In this document: piece by piece, positions 9,941 through 18,473 of the stretch
How the letters are laid out: every line of letters starts with the position of its first letter
Numbering within the stretch: position 1 is the first letter of the stretch
DNA from: Winogradskyella sp. KYW1333
Lineage (GTDB): Bacteria; Bacteroidota; Bacteroidia; Flavobacteriales; Flavobacteriaceae
Length of the DNA: 64,000 nt
Assembly (NCBI RefSeq): GCF_003335675.1
Contig: NZ_QPHL01000012.1
Location: 149,058 to 213,057 of the forward strand
Direction of reading: 5' to 3'
Made by a program: the position numbers and the translations under genes
The notes under the pieces: generated by a model
Told to the model about the DNA's origin: nothing
Databases searched by the model: none
What the model saw: the letters and a program-made list of their open reading frames with translations, nothing else

Positions 9941-11725
9941 ATGCGCAAAGTACTTTTAACATTAATGTTACTTATAGAAGTTCATTTTGGAAATGCTCAA
10001 AACAATGAAATTCTAGCAGACAGCTATTATAAAAAAGGCGAGTTTAAAAAAGCCTTAATCATTTACCAAAACCTACTTAAAGAAAAACCATATAGTTATA
10101 ATTATATTTTTAAAGTTGTAGATACGCACCAACAACTCGAGCAATTTGATATGGCGGAAGACATCCTTGTACAAAAATTAGCTAAAAGAAGAAATCCAAC
10201 TCTTATTGTAGAACTAGGTTATAATTATCAACTCAGAGATAGTCTGGACAAAGCACACATACTTTATAAAGAAGCAATTACTTACATAAACGAAAAACCG
10301 AATTACATATATAGTATTGCAAGAAAATTTGAAGAACACTCTCTCCTAGACGAAGCAATAAAAATCTACAACAAGGCAAAGCAATTAACTCCTGATAAAA
10401 ACTATAATATTCAACTCGCCAGAATATATGGAGATCAAGGGGACGTTGAGAAGATGTTTGAAAACTATATTGAATATATAGACTATAAACCAAATTATCT
10501 TAACAACATAAAACGGTCTGTTAGTGATTTTATATCTGAAAATAAGGACAATGAAAATAATGTTTTTTTAAGACGTCAACTCCTAAAAAAATTACAACAA
10601 AATCCTAGTTCGTATTGGTATGAAATGCTAAGTTGGCTATATGTACAAGAGAAAGCTTATGCTAAATCCTTTATACAGGAAAAAGCTATATATAAACGAA
10701 ATCCTGAAAGTTTAGATCGTATTTTAGAACTCGCTATCACTGCACTTAATGATAGTGATAATGACACAGCAAAGGATATTTTTAACTACATATTAAAAAC
10801 TACTTTAGACCCAAGTACAGCTCTTACCGCACATCAGTTCATTCTACAGATAGATTCTAAAAATGAGGATAAAAAATCTCTAGATCGGATTGAGGAAAAG
10901 TACAAGGAATTATTTCAAACATTTGGACTTTCTGAGTTAACATTATCACTTCAATTAGCTTATGGTAAATTTCTGGCGTTTTATCAAAAAGATACTGACG
11001 CCGCGACAAAATTTCTCAGAAAAAGTATGAAATTGAATATAAGTGACTATCAGAAAGCTACTGTAAAATTATTGCTTGCTGATGTACTCGTTTTACAAGA
11101 AAAGTTTAACGAAGCACTGATATTTTATTCTCAAATTCAGGCCAATTTAAAAAACAGTATTATCTCTCAAGAGGCAAGATTTAAGGTTGCTAAAACAAGT
11201 TATTATAAAGGTGATTTTGACTGGGCAGAATCACAGCTCAAAATACTCAAATCATCTACTTCTCAATTAATTGCTAACGACGCTTTAGATCTTAAACTTC
11301 TCATTTCTGACAACAAATATGAAGATAGCACCAGAACAGCTCTGAAACTATATGCAAAGTCAGACCTGTATACATTTCAAAATAAAACAGACAAAGCAAT
11401 CTCCATTTTAGATAAAATTCTAGCAGAACATAAAGGAGAGAGTATAATTGATCAAGCTTTATATCAACAAGCAAAATTGTATGAAAAAAAGAAGCTTTTT
11501 AATAAAGCCGAAGCCAATTATCTTTTAATTATTAAAGATTTTAGAGAAGAGATTTTAATAGATGATGCCTTGTACCATTTAGCAGAACTTTACAACACAT
11601 TTCTTTCAAAAACTGAAGATGCTAAAGCTAATTACGAACGTATAATCTTCGAACACGAGGATAGTATTTACTTCATAGACGCAAGGAAGAAATTTAGAAT
11701 GTTAAGAGGAGATCCTATAAATTAG
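9941..11725 (+). CDS. Secreted tetratricopeptide repeat protein
   Basis: The 594-residue protein begins with a signal peptide (MRKVLLTLMLLIEVHFGNAQ) and is then almost entirely alpha-helical TPR units. Clear repeats are at about residues 22-60 (ADSYYKKGEFKKALIIYQNLLKEKP), 90-125, 130-165, and again in the C-terminal half (LLADVLVLQEKFNEALIFY, AKLYEKKKLFNKAEANYLLII, LAELYNTFLSKTEDAKANY). TPR arrays mediate protein-protein contacts; here the location would be the periplasm. No catalytic domain is visible. A conserved flavobacterial protein of unknown role is the safest call. The start ATG 9941 is supported by the signal peptide. Confidence 0.85.
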   Translation: MRKVLLTLMLLIEVHFGNAQNNEILADSYYKKGEFKKALIIYQNLLKEKPYSYNYIFKVVDTHQQLEQFDMAEDILVQKLAKRRNPTLIVELGYNYQLRDSLDKAHILYKEAITYINEKPNYIYSIARKFEEHSLLDEAIKIYNKAKQLTPDKNYNIQLARIYGDQGDVEKMFENYIEYIDYKPNYLNNIKRSVSDFISENKDNENNVFLRRQLLKKLQQNPSSYWYEMLSWLYVQEKAYAKSFIQEKAIYKRNPESLDRILELAITALNDSDNDTAKDIFNYILKTTLDPSTALTAHQFILQIDSKNEDKKSLDRIEEKYKELFQTFGLSELTLSLQLAYGKFLAFYQKDTDAATKFLRKSMKLNISDYQKATVKLLLADVLVLQEKFNEALIFYSQIQANLKNSIISQEARFKVAKTSYYKGDFDWAESQLKILKSSTSQLIANDALDLKLLISDNKYEDSTRTALKLYAKSDLYTFQNKTDKAISILDKILAEHKGESIIDQALYQQAKLYEKKKLFNKAEANYLLIIKDFREEILIDDALYHLAELYNTFLSKTEDAKANYERIIFEHEDSIYFIDARKKFRMLRGDPIN

Positions 11726-11737
11726 GGTTATATCACT

Positions 11738-11745
11738 TACTTTTG
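11738..11745 (+). promoter_or_regulatory. Bacteroidetes-type -7 box upstream of the DUF4286 gene
   Basis: TACTTTTG is an exact match to the Bacteroidetes -7 consensus TAnnTTTG and lies 28 bases before ATG 11774, after the TPR gene stop. No convincing TTG -33 box is seen at normal spacing. It would head the DUF4286-rsmA unit. Confidence 0.45.
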
Positions 11746-11773
11746 CCAAATACTATACTAGAAAACAATTTCA

Positions 11774-12097
11774 ATGATAATTTATAACGTCACTGTAAAT
11801 ATTGATGATTCCGTGCATTTGGAATGGCTAGAGTGGATTAAAGAACATATTCCACAAGTTCTGGCAACTGGTAAGTTCTCTGAAGCTAAACTCACAAAAG
11901 TGCTGGTTGAAGAAGAAATGGGTGGGCAAACTTATTCAATACAATATAAAGCACACAACAGGGAGGCATTAAAAAAATACTACCTAGAAGATGCAGAAAG
12001 ATTAAGAAAAGACGGATCTCAAAAGTTTGCAGATAAAATGCTGGCCTTTAGAACTGAATTAGAAATAATAGACGAATATACAGTCAACTTCAATTAA
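11774..12097 (+). CDS. DUF4286 family protein
   Basis: This 107-residue soluble protein matches the DUF4286 pattern: an N-terminal strand [26 protein letters not shown] and a C-terminal segment [22 protein letters not shown]. The fold is expected to be a small ferredoxin-like alpha/beta domain similar to dimeric barrel proteins, but the function is not known. It sits 10 bases before rsmA and is probably co-transcribed with it. Confidence 0.88.
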   Translation: MIIYNVTVNIDDSVHLEWLEWIKEHIPQVLATGKFSEAKLTKVLVEEEMGGQTYSIQYKAHNREALKKYYLEDAERLRKDGSQKFADKMLAFRTELEIIDEYTVNFN

Positions 12098-12107
12098 GTT
12101 AAAAATT

Positions 12108-12896
12108 GTGGCAAATCAAAACCAAGTTAAGGCAAAAAAACATTTAGGTCAGCATTTTTTAAGGGATGAAAATATTGCCAAAAAAATTGCTGATTCACTT
12201 ACATTAAAAGGTTACAAAGATGTTTTAGAGATTGGTCCTGGTATGGGAGTTCTTACAAAATACTTACTTAAAAAAGATATTACAACACGTGTCATTGAAA
12301 TTGATAAAGAATCTGTTGAATATTTAAAGAATCATTATCTTAATCTAGCTGATAGAATCTACGAGAGAGACTTTTTAAAATATGATCTTAACGAAATATT
12401 TAAAAACAAACCCTTTGCTATCATTGGTAACTTCCCGTACAATATTTCATCACAGATTGTCTTCAAAACATTAGAAATGCGTGATCAAATACCTGAATTT
12501 TCAGGTATGTTTCAAAAGGAAGTTGCTCAGCGTATTTGTTCTAAGGAAGGCTCTAAAGTATATGGTATACTTTCAGTTTTAACACAGGCTTTCTACGATG
12601 CAGAATATTTATTCACTGTACCTCCTACTGTTTTCAGTCCACCACCAAAAGTAGATTCTGGAGTCTTACTATTAAGAAGAAAAGACGACTACCACTTGCC
12701 TTGCAACGAAAAATTATTTTTCCAAATTGTTAAAACAGGCTTTCAACAGCGCAGAAAAACATTGCGTAATAGTTTAAAAATTTTTAATCTTTCAGATAAT
12801 TTAAAAGCAAATGCTATCTTTGGGCAACGACCAGAACAATTAGGTGTTTCAGAATTTATTGAACTAACCACCTTAATTGAAAATGATAACAACTAA
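12108..12896 (+). CDS. rsmA: 16S rRNA (adenine-1518/1519) dimethyltransferase
   Basis: RsmA (KsgA) dimethylates two adjacent adenines in the 3' hairpin of 16S rRNA during small-subunit maturation. The 262-residue protein shows the opening [11 protein letters not shown], the S-adenosylmethionine motif [16 protein letters not shown] (about 40-55), the second motif with acidic VIEIDKES, and the catalytic NFPYNISS motif (about 107-114). The C-terminal helical domain carries the [11 protein letters not shown] signature. The start is GTG 12108; the family N-terminus agrees with it. Confidence 0.97.
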   Translation: MANQNQVKAKKHLGQHFLRDENIAKKIADSLTLKGYKDVLEIGPGMGVLTKYLLKKDITTRVIEIDKESVEYLKNHYLNLADRIYERDFLKYDLNEIFKNKPFAIIGNFPYNISSQIVFKTLEMRDQIPEFSGMFQKEVAQRICSKEGSKVYGILSVLTQAFYDAEYLFTVPPTVFSPPPKVDSGVLLLRRKDDYHLPCNEKLFFQIVKTGFQQRRKTLRNSLKIFNLSDNLKANAIFGQRPEQLGVSEFIELTTLIENDNN

Positions 12897-12917
12897 AACA
12901 TGAAATTTTAGTTTTTT
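12893..12917 (+). terminator. AT-only hairpin between rsmA and mgtE
   Basis: AACTAAAA and TTTTAGTT form a perfect 8-bp inverted repeat around a 7-base loop, followed by more T. It overlaps the rsmA stop and ends just before the mgtE start. It has terminator form but the stem is weak; it could instead be an attenuator or a chance AT repeat. The loop contains ATG AAA TTT TAG, a three-codon frame. Confidence 0.4.
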
Positions 12918-12918
12918 A

Positions 12919-14301
12919 TTGAAGATTCTAGTGGAAGAAATTCAAGATAACATACAATTTCAGCTCACTGATGAGCTTATTAAAAACGTTGAAATCCTTG
13001 TTGAAAATAATAACGACAAGGAACTTGTTAAGTTGCTCAATGAGTTTCACTACGCTGATATTGCAGAAATTCTTGATGAATTAGATCTTGATGATTCCAT
13101 TTATGTAATTAAACTTCTGGACTCAGAAACGACTTCAGATATTCTTACTGAGTTAGATGAGGATACAAGAGAAAAAGTTCTAAAGAATCTTTCGGCAAAA
13201 GAAATTGCAGAAGAATTAGAGGAATTAGACACAGATGATGCCGCAGATATCATCGCAGAACTTCCTGAAGAGCGCCAAGAAGAAGTAATCTCTAAAATAG
13301 AAGATGAAGAACATAGAGAAGAAATTACCGAGTTATTAAAATACGAAGATGATACTGCAGGTAGTTTAATGGCTAAAGAACTTGTAAAAGTTTATGAAAC
13401 ATGGACTGTTGCAGGTTGTTTAAGACGGATTAGAGGGCAAGCTAAGGAGGTAACTCGTGTCCACTCTATTTATGTGGTTAATAAGGAGGAAAAATTGATT
13501 GGGCGATTATCCCTAAAAGATTTAATTGTTGCGAAAAACAATCAGAAAATTTCTGAAATTGCAAAGGATAATGTAGACTTTATCAATGTAATTGATGATG
13601 TTGAGGACGTTGCAAAGGTAATGGCCAAATATGATCTTGAGGCAATACCAGTTGTTGATGACTCACAAACACTTTTAGGTAGAATTACAATTGATGATAT
13701 TGTTGATGTTCTTAAGGAAGAAGCAGAAAAAGATTACCAGCTGGCTGCTGGTATTACCCAAGATGTAGATTCTGATGATAGCATTATTGAGTTAACTAGA
13801 GCAAGATTACCTTGGTTATTTCTAGGACTTATTGGTGGTGTAGGAGCCTTTGTAATTATGGAGGGATTTCAAGAAGCCTTTAACCAATATGCAATATTGT
13901 TTTTCTTTACACCTCTAATTGCTGCAATGGCTGGAAATGTTGGTGTACAATCCAGTGCAATTATAGTACAGGGTCTTGCAAATGATGATATAAAAGGAAG
14001 TATAAACAGAAGACTTTTAAAAGAAATGTCGTTGGCCACGTTAAATGGTATTATTTTGGCCGCATTTTTATTTTTATTTGTTTGGATTTACATTGGTGAA
14101 ATTGATAAAGCAATTGCAATATCTGCTTCACTTGTAGCTGTTATAATCATTGCAGGTTTAATAGGAACCTTTGTGCCTTTATTTTTGGACAAAAGAGGTA
14201 TAGACCCTGCAATTGCAACTGGTCCGTTTATTACCACAAGTAATGATATCCTTGGTATTCTTTTATATTTCTGGATCGCAAAATTAATTCTTGGTATATA
14301 A
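12919..14301 (+). CDS. mgtE: MgtE-type magnesium transporter
   Basis: MgtE is a homodimeric inner-membrane Mg2+ channel gated by cytoplasmic Mg2+. The 460-residue protein has the expected order: an acidic helical N domain (about 20-140, rich in Asp/Glu such as ELDTDDAADIIAEL), two CBS motifs (about 150-265) and five transmembrane helices (about 290-460). The pore signatures are GNVGVQSSAI and the last-helix motif DPAIATGPFITTSNDILGI, whose first aspartate corresponds to the Mg2+-binding pore residue. TTG 12919 is the longest start; GTG 12931 (giving MEEIQDNIQ) is an equally reasonable alternative. Confidence 0.95.
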   Translation: MKILVEEIQDNIQFQLTDELIKNVEILVENNNDKELVKLLNEFHYADIAEILDELDLDDSIYVIKLLDSETTSDILTELDEDTREKVLKNLSAKEIAEELEELDTDDAADIIAELPEERQEEVISKIEDEEHREEITELLKYEDDTAGSLMAKELVKVYETWTVAGCLRRIRGQAKEVTRVHSIYVVNKEEKLIGRLSLKDLIVAKNNQKISEIAKDNVDFINVIDDVEDVAKVMAKYDLEAIPVVDDSQTLLGRITIDDIVDVLKEEAEKDYQLAAGITQDVDSDDSIIELTRARLPWLFLGLIGGVGAFVIMEGFQEAFNQYAILFFFTPLIAAMAGNVGVQSSAIIVQGLANDDIKGSINRRLLKEMSLATLNGIILAAFLFLFVWIYIGEIDKAIAISASLVAVIIIAGLIGTFVPLFLDKRGIDPAIATGPFITTSNDILGILLYFWIAKLILGI

Positions 14302-14315
14302 TTATCTGCTCTTTG

Positions 14316-14323
14316 TATCTTTG
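14316..14323 (+). promoter_or_regulatory. -7 box abutting the cupin start codon
   Basis: TATCTTTG matches the Bacteroidetes -7 consensus exactly and ends only four bases before ATG 14328. A TTG lies at 14291-14293 (22-base spacing, longer than usual). If used, transcription would begin near the start codon and give a leaderless or almost leaderless mRNA. Confidence 0.4.
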
Positions 14324-14327
14324 ATGC

Positions 14328-14693
14328 ATGAAAGCGATAAACATTAAAGAGAAGTTCACAAAATTCAGTAAAAAATGGCATCCGCATCAAATAGCAGTAG
14401 TTGATGATATGCAGGTTATCTTAGCCAAATTAAAGGGTGAATTTGTCTGGCATAGCCATGATAATGAAGATGAATTGTTCCAAGTAATTAAAGGCACACT
14501 TTATATGCAATTTAGAGATAGAACAGAGGTTATAAATGAAGGTGAATTTATTGTAGTGCCTAAAGGTGTAGAACACAATCCTTGCACTAAAAACAATGAA
14601 GAAGTTCATGTACTTTTATTTGAAAAAATAAACACAGCACATACAGGGAACGTAGTACACGAACGTACACAATCTGAATATCCAAAGATTTGA
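14328..14693 (+). CDS. Small cupin-domain protein
   Basis: This 121-residue single-domain cupin shows motif 1 FVWHSHDNEDELFQVIKG (metal ligands His, His, Glu) and motif 2 GEFIVVPKGVEHNP (last His ligand). It thus keeps the full 3-His/1-Glu metal site. Members of this small-cupin group include isomerases, dioxygenase-like enzymes and metabolite sensors, so substrate cannot be assigned. It shares four bases with the next gene (TTGA overlap), implying co-translation with the dehydrogenase. Confidence 0.88.
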   Translation: MKAINIKEKFTKFSKKWHPHQIAVVDDMQVILAKLKGEFVWHSHDNEDELFQVIKGTLYMQFRDRTEVINEGEFIVVPKGVEHNPCTKNNEEVHVLLFEKINTAHTGNVVHERTQSEYPKI

Positions 14694-15628
14694 AAATACT
14701 TCATATAGATAGTAACCATAATCTTCTAATAAATCAGCTTAATGATTTAGGCTTTGAAAACATAGAAGATTACACATCCTCAAAAACAGAAGTTGAAGCT
14801 ATAATTTCAGAATATGATGGTATTGTTATCCGCAGTCGATTTACAATAGATAAATCATTTTTAGATGCTGCTTCAAACTTAAAATTTATTGGTCGTGTGG
14901 GAGCCGGATTAGAAAATATAGACTGTGATTATGCCAAAGAAAAAGGTGTTTGTCTTATTTCAGCACCAGAGGGAAACAGAAATGCTGTTGGCGAACACGC
15001 CCTAGGTATGCTATTATCACTTTTTAACAAACTAAATAAAGCAGATGATGAAGTAAGACGAGGCAAATGGCTTAGAGAAGACAATCGCGGGTTAGAACTC
15101 GATGGTAAGATAGTTGGTTTAATAGGTTATGGTAATATGGGTAAAGCTTTTGCTAAAAAACTTAAGGGATTTGATGTTGAAGTGCTTTGCTATGATATAA
15201 AAGAAGAAGTTGCTGATGAAAATTGTAAGCAAGTAACTTTAAAAGAACTTAAGGAAAAAGTTGATGTTTTGAGTTTACATACTCCACAGACTCCTCTATC
15301 CTTAAATATGGTTGATAGAGAATTTATCAATAGTTTTAAAAAGCCCTTTTGGTTAATTAATACTGCACGTGGTAAAAGTGTTGTTACCAAAGATTTAGTT
15401 GAGGCCTTAAAAAAAGGCAAAATATTAGGCGCAGGCTTGGATGTATTAGAATTTGAAAAGGCCTCATTTGAAAATTTATTTTCATCAAATAATGTACCAG
15501 ATGTATTTCAAGAACTTATAAGTTCAGATAAAGTTTTATTGACGCCACACGTTGCTGGCTGGACAGTTGAGAGCAAATTTAAACTCGCACAAACCATTGT
15601 AGATAAAATCAAAGCTAAATTTTGCTAA
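14690..15628 (+). CDS. D-2-hydroxyacid dehydrogenase (phosphoglycerate dehydrogenase-like)
   Basis: This 312-residue NAD-dependent oxidoreductase belongs to the D-isomer 2-hydroxyacid dehydrogenase family. The Rossmann motif GLIGYGNMG (about 143-151) and the catalytic set are visible: Arg in INTARGKS (about 228), Glu in the VLEFEKAS region (about 254) and His in TPHVAGWT (about 287). It lacks the C-terminal ACT domain of long SerA forms, so it may be a short 3-phosphoglycerate dehydrogenase or act on another 2-ketoacid. The start is TTG 14690, overlapping the cupin stop. Confidence 0.9.
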   Translation: MKILHIDSNHNLLINQLNDLGFENIEDYTSSKTEVEAIISEYDGIVIRSRFTIDKSFLDAASNLKFIGRVGAGLENIDCDYAKEKGVCLISAPEGNRNAVGEHALGMLLSLFNKLNKADDEVRRGKWLREDNRGLELDGKIVGLIGYGNMGKAFAKKLKGFDVEVLCYDIKEEVADENCKQVTLKELKEKVDVLSLHTPQTPLSLNMVDREFINSFKKPFWLINTARGKSVVTKDLVEALKKGKILGAGLDVLEFEKASFENLFSSNNVPDVFQELISSDKVLLTPHVAGWTVESKFKLAQTIVDKIKAKFC

Positions 15629-15656
15629 ATTAGAAGATTACTTAATCAATCTAATT

Positions 15657-16115
15657 ATGCAATATAATGCAGACTCACCAGAAGACTATATATCACAAGT
15701 TCCTGAAAATAGACAGAACACGCTTAAAAAATTACGGAAAACAATAAATGACAACTTACCTGTAGGATTTGAAGAAGGTATTATTTATAAAATGATAGGC
15801 TATTATGTGCCTCATTCTCTTTATCCAGAGGGTTATCATTGTGACCCAAAAATACCATTACCCTTCATGAGTTTTGCCTCACAAAAAAATTCCATTAACT
15901 TATATCACAGTGGTATTTATGCCAAGAAAGAACTTCACGACTGGTTTGTTAATGAATTTCATAAGCATTCCTCTAGAAAATTAGACATGGGTAAAAGTTG
16001 CATCAGATTTAAAAAGATAGAGGAAATCCCATTTGAATTGATAGGAGAATTAACAACGAAAATGACATGTGATGAATGGATTGATATTTATGAATCTGCA
16101 ATAAAGAAAAAATGA
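15657..16115 (+). CDS. DUF1801 family protein
   Basis: The 152-residue soluble protein fits DUF1801 (YdhG-like): an opening with a VPENRQNTLKKLRKTI helix, a conserved EGIIYKMIGYYVP strand and a PFMSFASQKNSINLYHSGIY core. The function of the family is not firmly known. The next gene begins one base after its stop, so they are probably one transcript. Confidence 0.85.
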   Translation: MQYNADSPEDYISQVPENRQNTLKKLRKTINDNLPVGFEEGIIYKMIGYYVPHSLYPEGYHCDPKIPLPFMSFASQKNSINLYHSGIYAKKELHDWFVNEFHKHSSRKLDMGKSCIRFKKIEEIPFELIGELTTKMTCDEWIDIYESAIKKK

Positions 16116-16116
16116 T

Positions 16117-16503
16117 ATGAAAAAAAGAGTAACAGGAATCGGAGGATTATTCTTTAAAACTAAAGATCCAAATGCATCTAAAGAATGGTATAAAAAACAT
16201 TTAGGTTTTAATACTGACGACTATGGATGTACCTTTTGGTGGAAAGATAAAGAGGGAAAAGATTGCTCCACACAATGGAGTCCGTTTAAAGCAGATACAG
16301 GTTACTTTAAACCCTCAGAAAAATCATATATGTTTAATTACAGAGTTGAAGATTTAGAGGCGCTTTTAGGGGTGTTAAGAGAAGAAGGTGTGACAATTGT
16401 AGGTGATATGGAGACATATGATTATGGAAAGTTTGCTTGGATTTTGGATAATGACGGTAACAAAGTTGAACTTTGGGAACCGGTAGATTTAGTCTTTAAA
16501 TAA
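16117..16503 (+). CDS. VOC/glyoxalase-fold protein
   Basis: The 128-residue protein shows the vicinal-oxygen-chelate pattern of two beta-alpha-beta modules: FFKTKDPNASKEWYKKHLGF near the N-terminus and the ending WILDNDGNKVELWEPVD, where the final glutamate is a typical metal ligand. Members include glyoxalase I, dioxygenases and antibiotic-binding proteins; nothing here tells which. It starts one base after the DUF1801 stop. Confidence 0.88.
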   Translation: MKKRVTGIGGLFFKTKDPNASKEWYKKHLGFNTDDYGCTFWWKDKEGKDCSTQWSPFKADTGYFKPSEKSYMFNYRVEDLEALLGVLREEGVTIVGDMETYDYGKFAWILDNDGNKVELWEPVDLVFK

Positions 16504-16611
16504 TAAATTTTTGAGTTTAAAAAAGCTACATATTAACTTATTATTTATTTAAGACCTTATAATTATTGATGACCTATTTAGTTTTATACAATTTGTATGT
16601 AGGTAAAATTT

Positions 16612-18453
16612 TTAATGCGTCCTATTCTCTTTTTCACTTTTCATAAATTTACGTTCTAACTCAGCCTGAAACTCTTCCATAACAGGTCTCACTGTACTTT
16701 CCGGTAAATCTGCAATCTTAATATACATAAGACCGTCTACTGCATTATTAAATAATGGATCAACATTAAATGCAACTAGTTTAGCGTTTTGCTTAATGTA
16801 CTTTTTTAATAGAACAGGAAGCCTTAATGCTCCAGGCTCTACCTCATCAATTATTTTATCAAACTTATTTAAATCCGCTTCTGTAGAATCAAAAACAAAA
16901 TCCTTGTCTGCATCCTTAAGTTTCACCTTAAATTCTTTCTTTGGATGAACATATTGTGCTACATACGGGTCGTAATAATGAGACTTCATAAATTCAATCA
17001 TTAAACTTTTAGAAAAATTCGAAAATTTATTACTAATACTGACGCCTCCTATTAAGTATTTATGCTCAGGAAATCTTAGGGTTGTGTGCACTATACCCTT
17101 CCACAGCAAAAATAACGGCATTGGCCTTTGTTGGTATTCTTTTATGATAAAGGCTCGTCCCATTTCTATGGACTGGCTCATCATTTTATAGAGTTCTGGT
17201 TCAAATCGAAATAAATCCTGAAGATAAAATCCATTTATCCCAAAGCGTTCGAATATCTTTGAACCAAGTCCCATTCTATAAGCACCAACAAGTAATTGCT
17301 TACTACAATCCCATAAAAACATATGATGGTAATACGTATCAAAAGCGTCTAAATCTATGGCATTGTTTGTCCCCTCACCAACTTCTCTAAAGGTTATTTC
17401 TCTCAGTCGCCCAATTTCGCGAAGAATATTAGGTATGTCTGCTGCGGAGGCTAAATACACCTCATAATCTTTACTTTGTAATAATCTGCAATCCTTCTCC
17501 CTTAAGAGGTTTAATTCATCCATCATAACTCCTGAATCTATAGGTGTTACAATTCGTTTAGGAGGCTTCGGCACTTTAACTGTAGACTTTATATTATCTA
17601 ATATCTTTGGCTTGTCTTCAAATGTTTTTGAAAGCATGTAGGTCTTTCGTCTTAAAAACTCTGAAAATTCACTTAAACTTTCATGTTCATTTTGATCTTT
17701 AACAGAAATTGCCCTTCCCACTCTAACTTTAATCACTCTGCGTTTTTGAGTAAGTAATTCTGAAGGTAACTTCGCTGTTCTTAATGTGTCACTTATTTTT
17801 GAAAGCCTGTAGAACAATCTACTGTTTTTAGCATGAAAATATATGGGTACAACAGGGACTTCTGCTTTTTGGATAAGCTTCATGGCAGCTTCTTCCCATG
17901 GTTTGTCAACTACCAACTTACCATCTCTGTAAGTTGAAACTTCACCAGCTGGAAAAACACCAAGTGGACTACCTTCCCTTAAGTGAAGAATGGCATTTTT
18001 GAATCCTGAAACACTACTTTTTACGTCCTTTCTATCCTCAAATGGATTGACAGGCATAATAAAGGGCTTTAATGGTTCTATTCTATGCAACAGAAAGTTT
18101 GCGATAATTTTAAAATCACTGCGTTGCTCCAGCATCAATTTTAAAAGTAAAATACCGTCAATTCCACCCAAGGGATGATTGGATATCGTAATAAATGGTC
18201 CTTCCTTTGGAAGTCGTTTCATATCTTCTTCAGGGATTTCAAATTTAATCTGAAATTCATCTAATATACTGTCAAGAAACTCGAGTTTACTCAGGTGCTT
18301 ATTGCGCTTATAAATTCTATTGAGTGTAGAAATTTTCAGGACCTTCATTAAAATCCAACCGAAAAAAGTACCCAAAAAACCATATTTATCGGCATTAATC
18401 GCCTTGGCTACTTCCTTAGCAGTCACTAATCCAATTTCGGTTGATTTACCCAT
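16612..18453 (-). CDS. OlsF-like fused acyltransferase (ornithine/aminolipid synthesis)
   Basis: The 613-residue protein joins two acyltransferases. The N-terminal about 300 residues are a PlsC/LPLAT domain with NHPLGGIDG (His93, Asp99) and FPAGEVST motifs. The C-terminal about 300 residues are a GNAT-like OlsB/hemolysin-type N-acyltransferase domain (about 325-600; EIGRLREITFREVGEG, MGRAFIIKEYQ). This domain pair is that of OlsF, shown in Serratia and Flavobacterium to make ornithine lipid, a phosphorus-free membrane lipid. The order here (O-acyltransferase first) agrees. His and Asp of the first motif are separated by five residues rather than the usual four. It is the third gene of an apparent GNAT-lysC-olsF unit, 20 bases after lysC. 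Confidence 0.85.
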   Translation of the reverse strand: MGKSTEIGLVTAKEVAKAINADKYGFLGTFFGWILMKVLKISTLNRIYKRNKHLSKLEFLDSILDEFQIKFEIPEEDMKRLPKEGPFITISNHPLGGIDGILLLKLMLEQRSDFKIIANFLLHRIEPLKPFIMPVNPFEDRKDVKSSVSGFKNAILHLREGSPLGVFPAGEVSTYRDGKLVVDKPWEEAAMKLIQKAEVPVVPIYFHAKNSRLFYRLSKISDTLRTAKLPSELLTQKRRVIKVRVGRAISVKDQNEHESLSEFSEFLRRKTYMLSKTFEDKPKILDNIKSTVKVPKPPKRIVTPIDSGVMMDELNLLREKDCRLLQSKDYEVYLASAADIPNILREIGRLREITFREVGEGTNNAIDLDAFDTYYHHMFLWDCSKQLLVGAYRMGLGSKIFERFGINGFYLQDLFRFEPELYKMMSQSIEMGRAFIIKEYQQRPMPLFLLWKGIVHTTLRFPEHKYLIGGVSISNKFSNFSKSLMIEFMKSHYYDPYVAQYVHPKKEFKVKLKDADKDFVFDSTEADLNKFDKIIDEVEPGALRLPVLLKKYIKQNAKLVAFNVDPLFNNAVDGLMYIKIADLPESTVRPVMEEFQAELERKFMKSEKENRTH

Positions 18454-18473
18454 AAAACAAATGTAATAACTAT

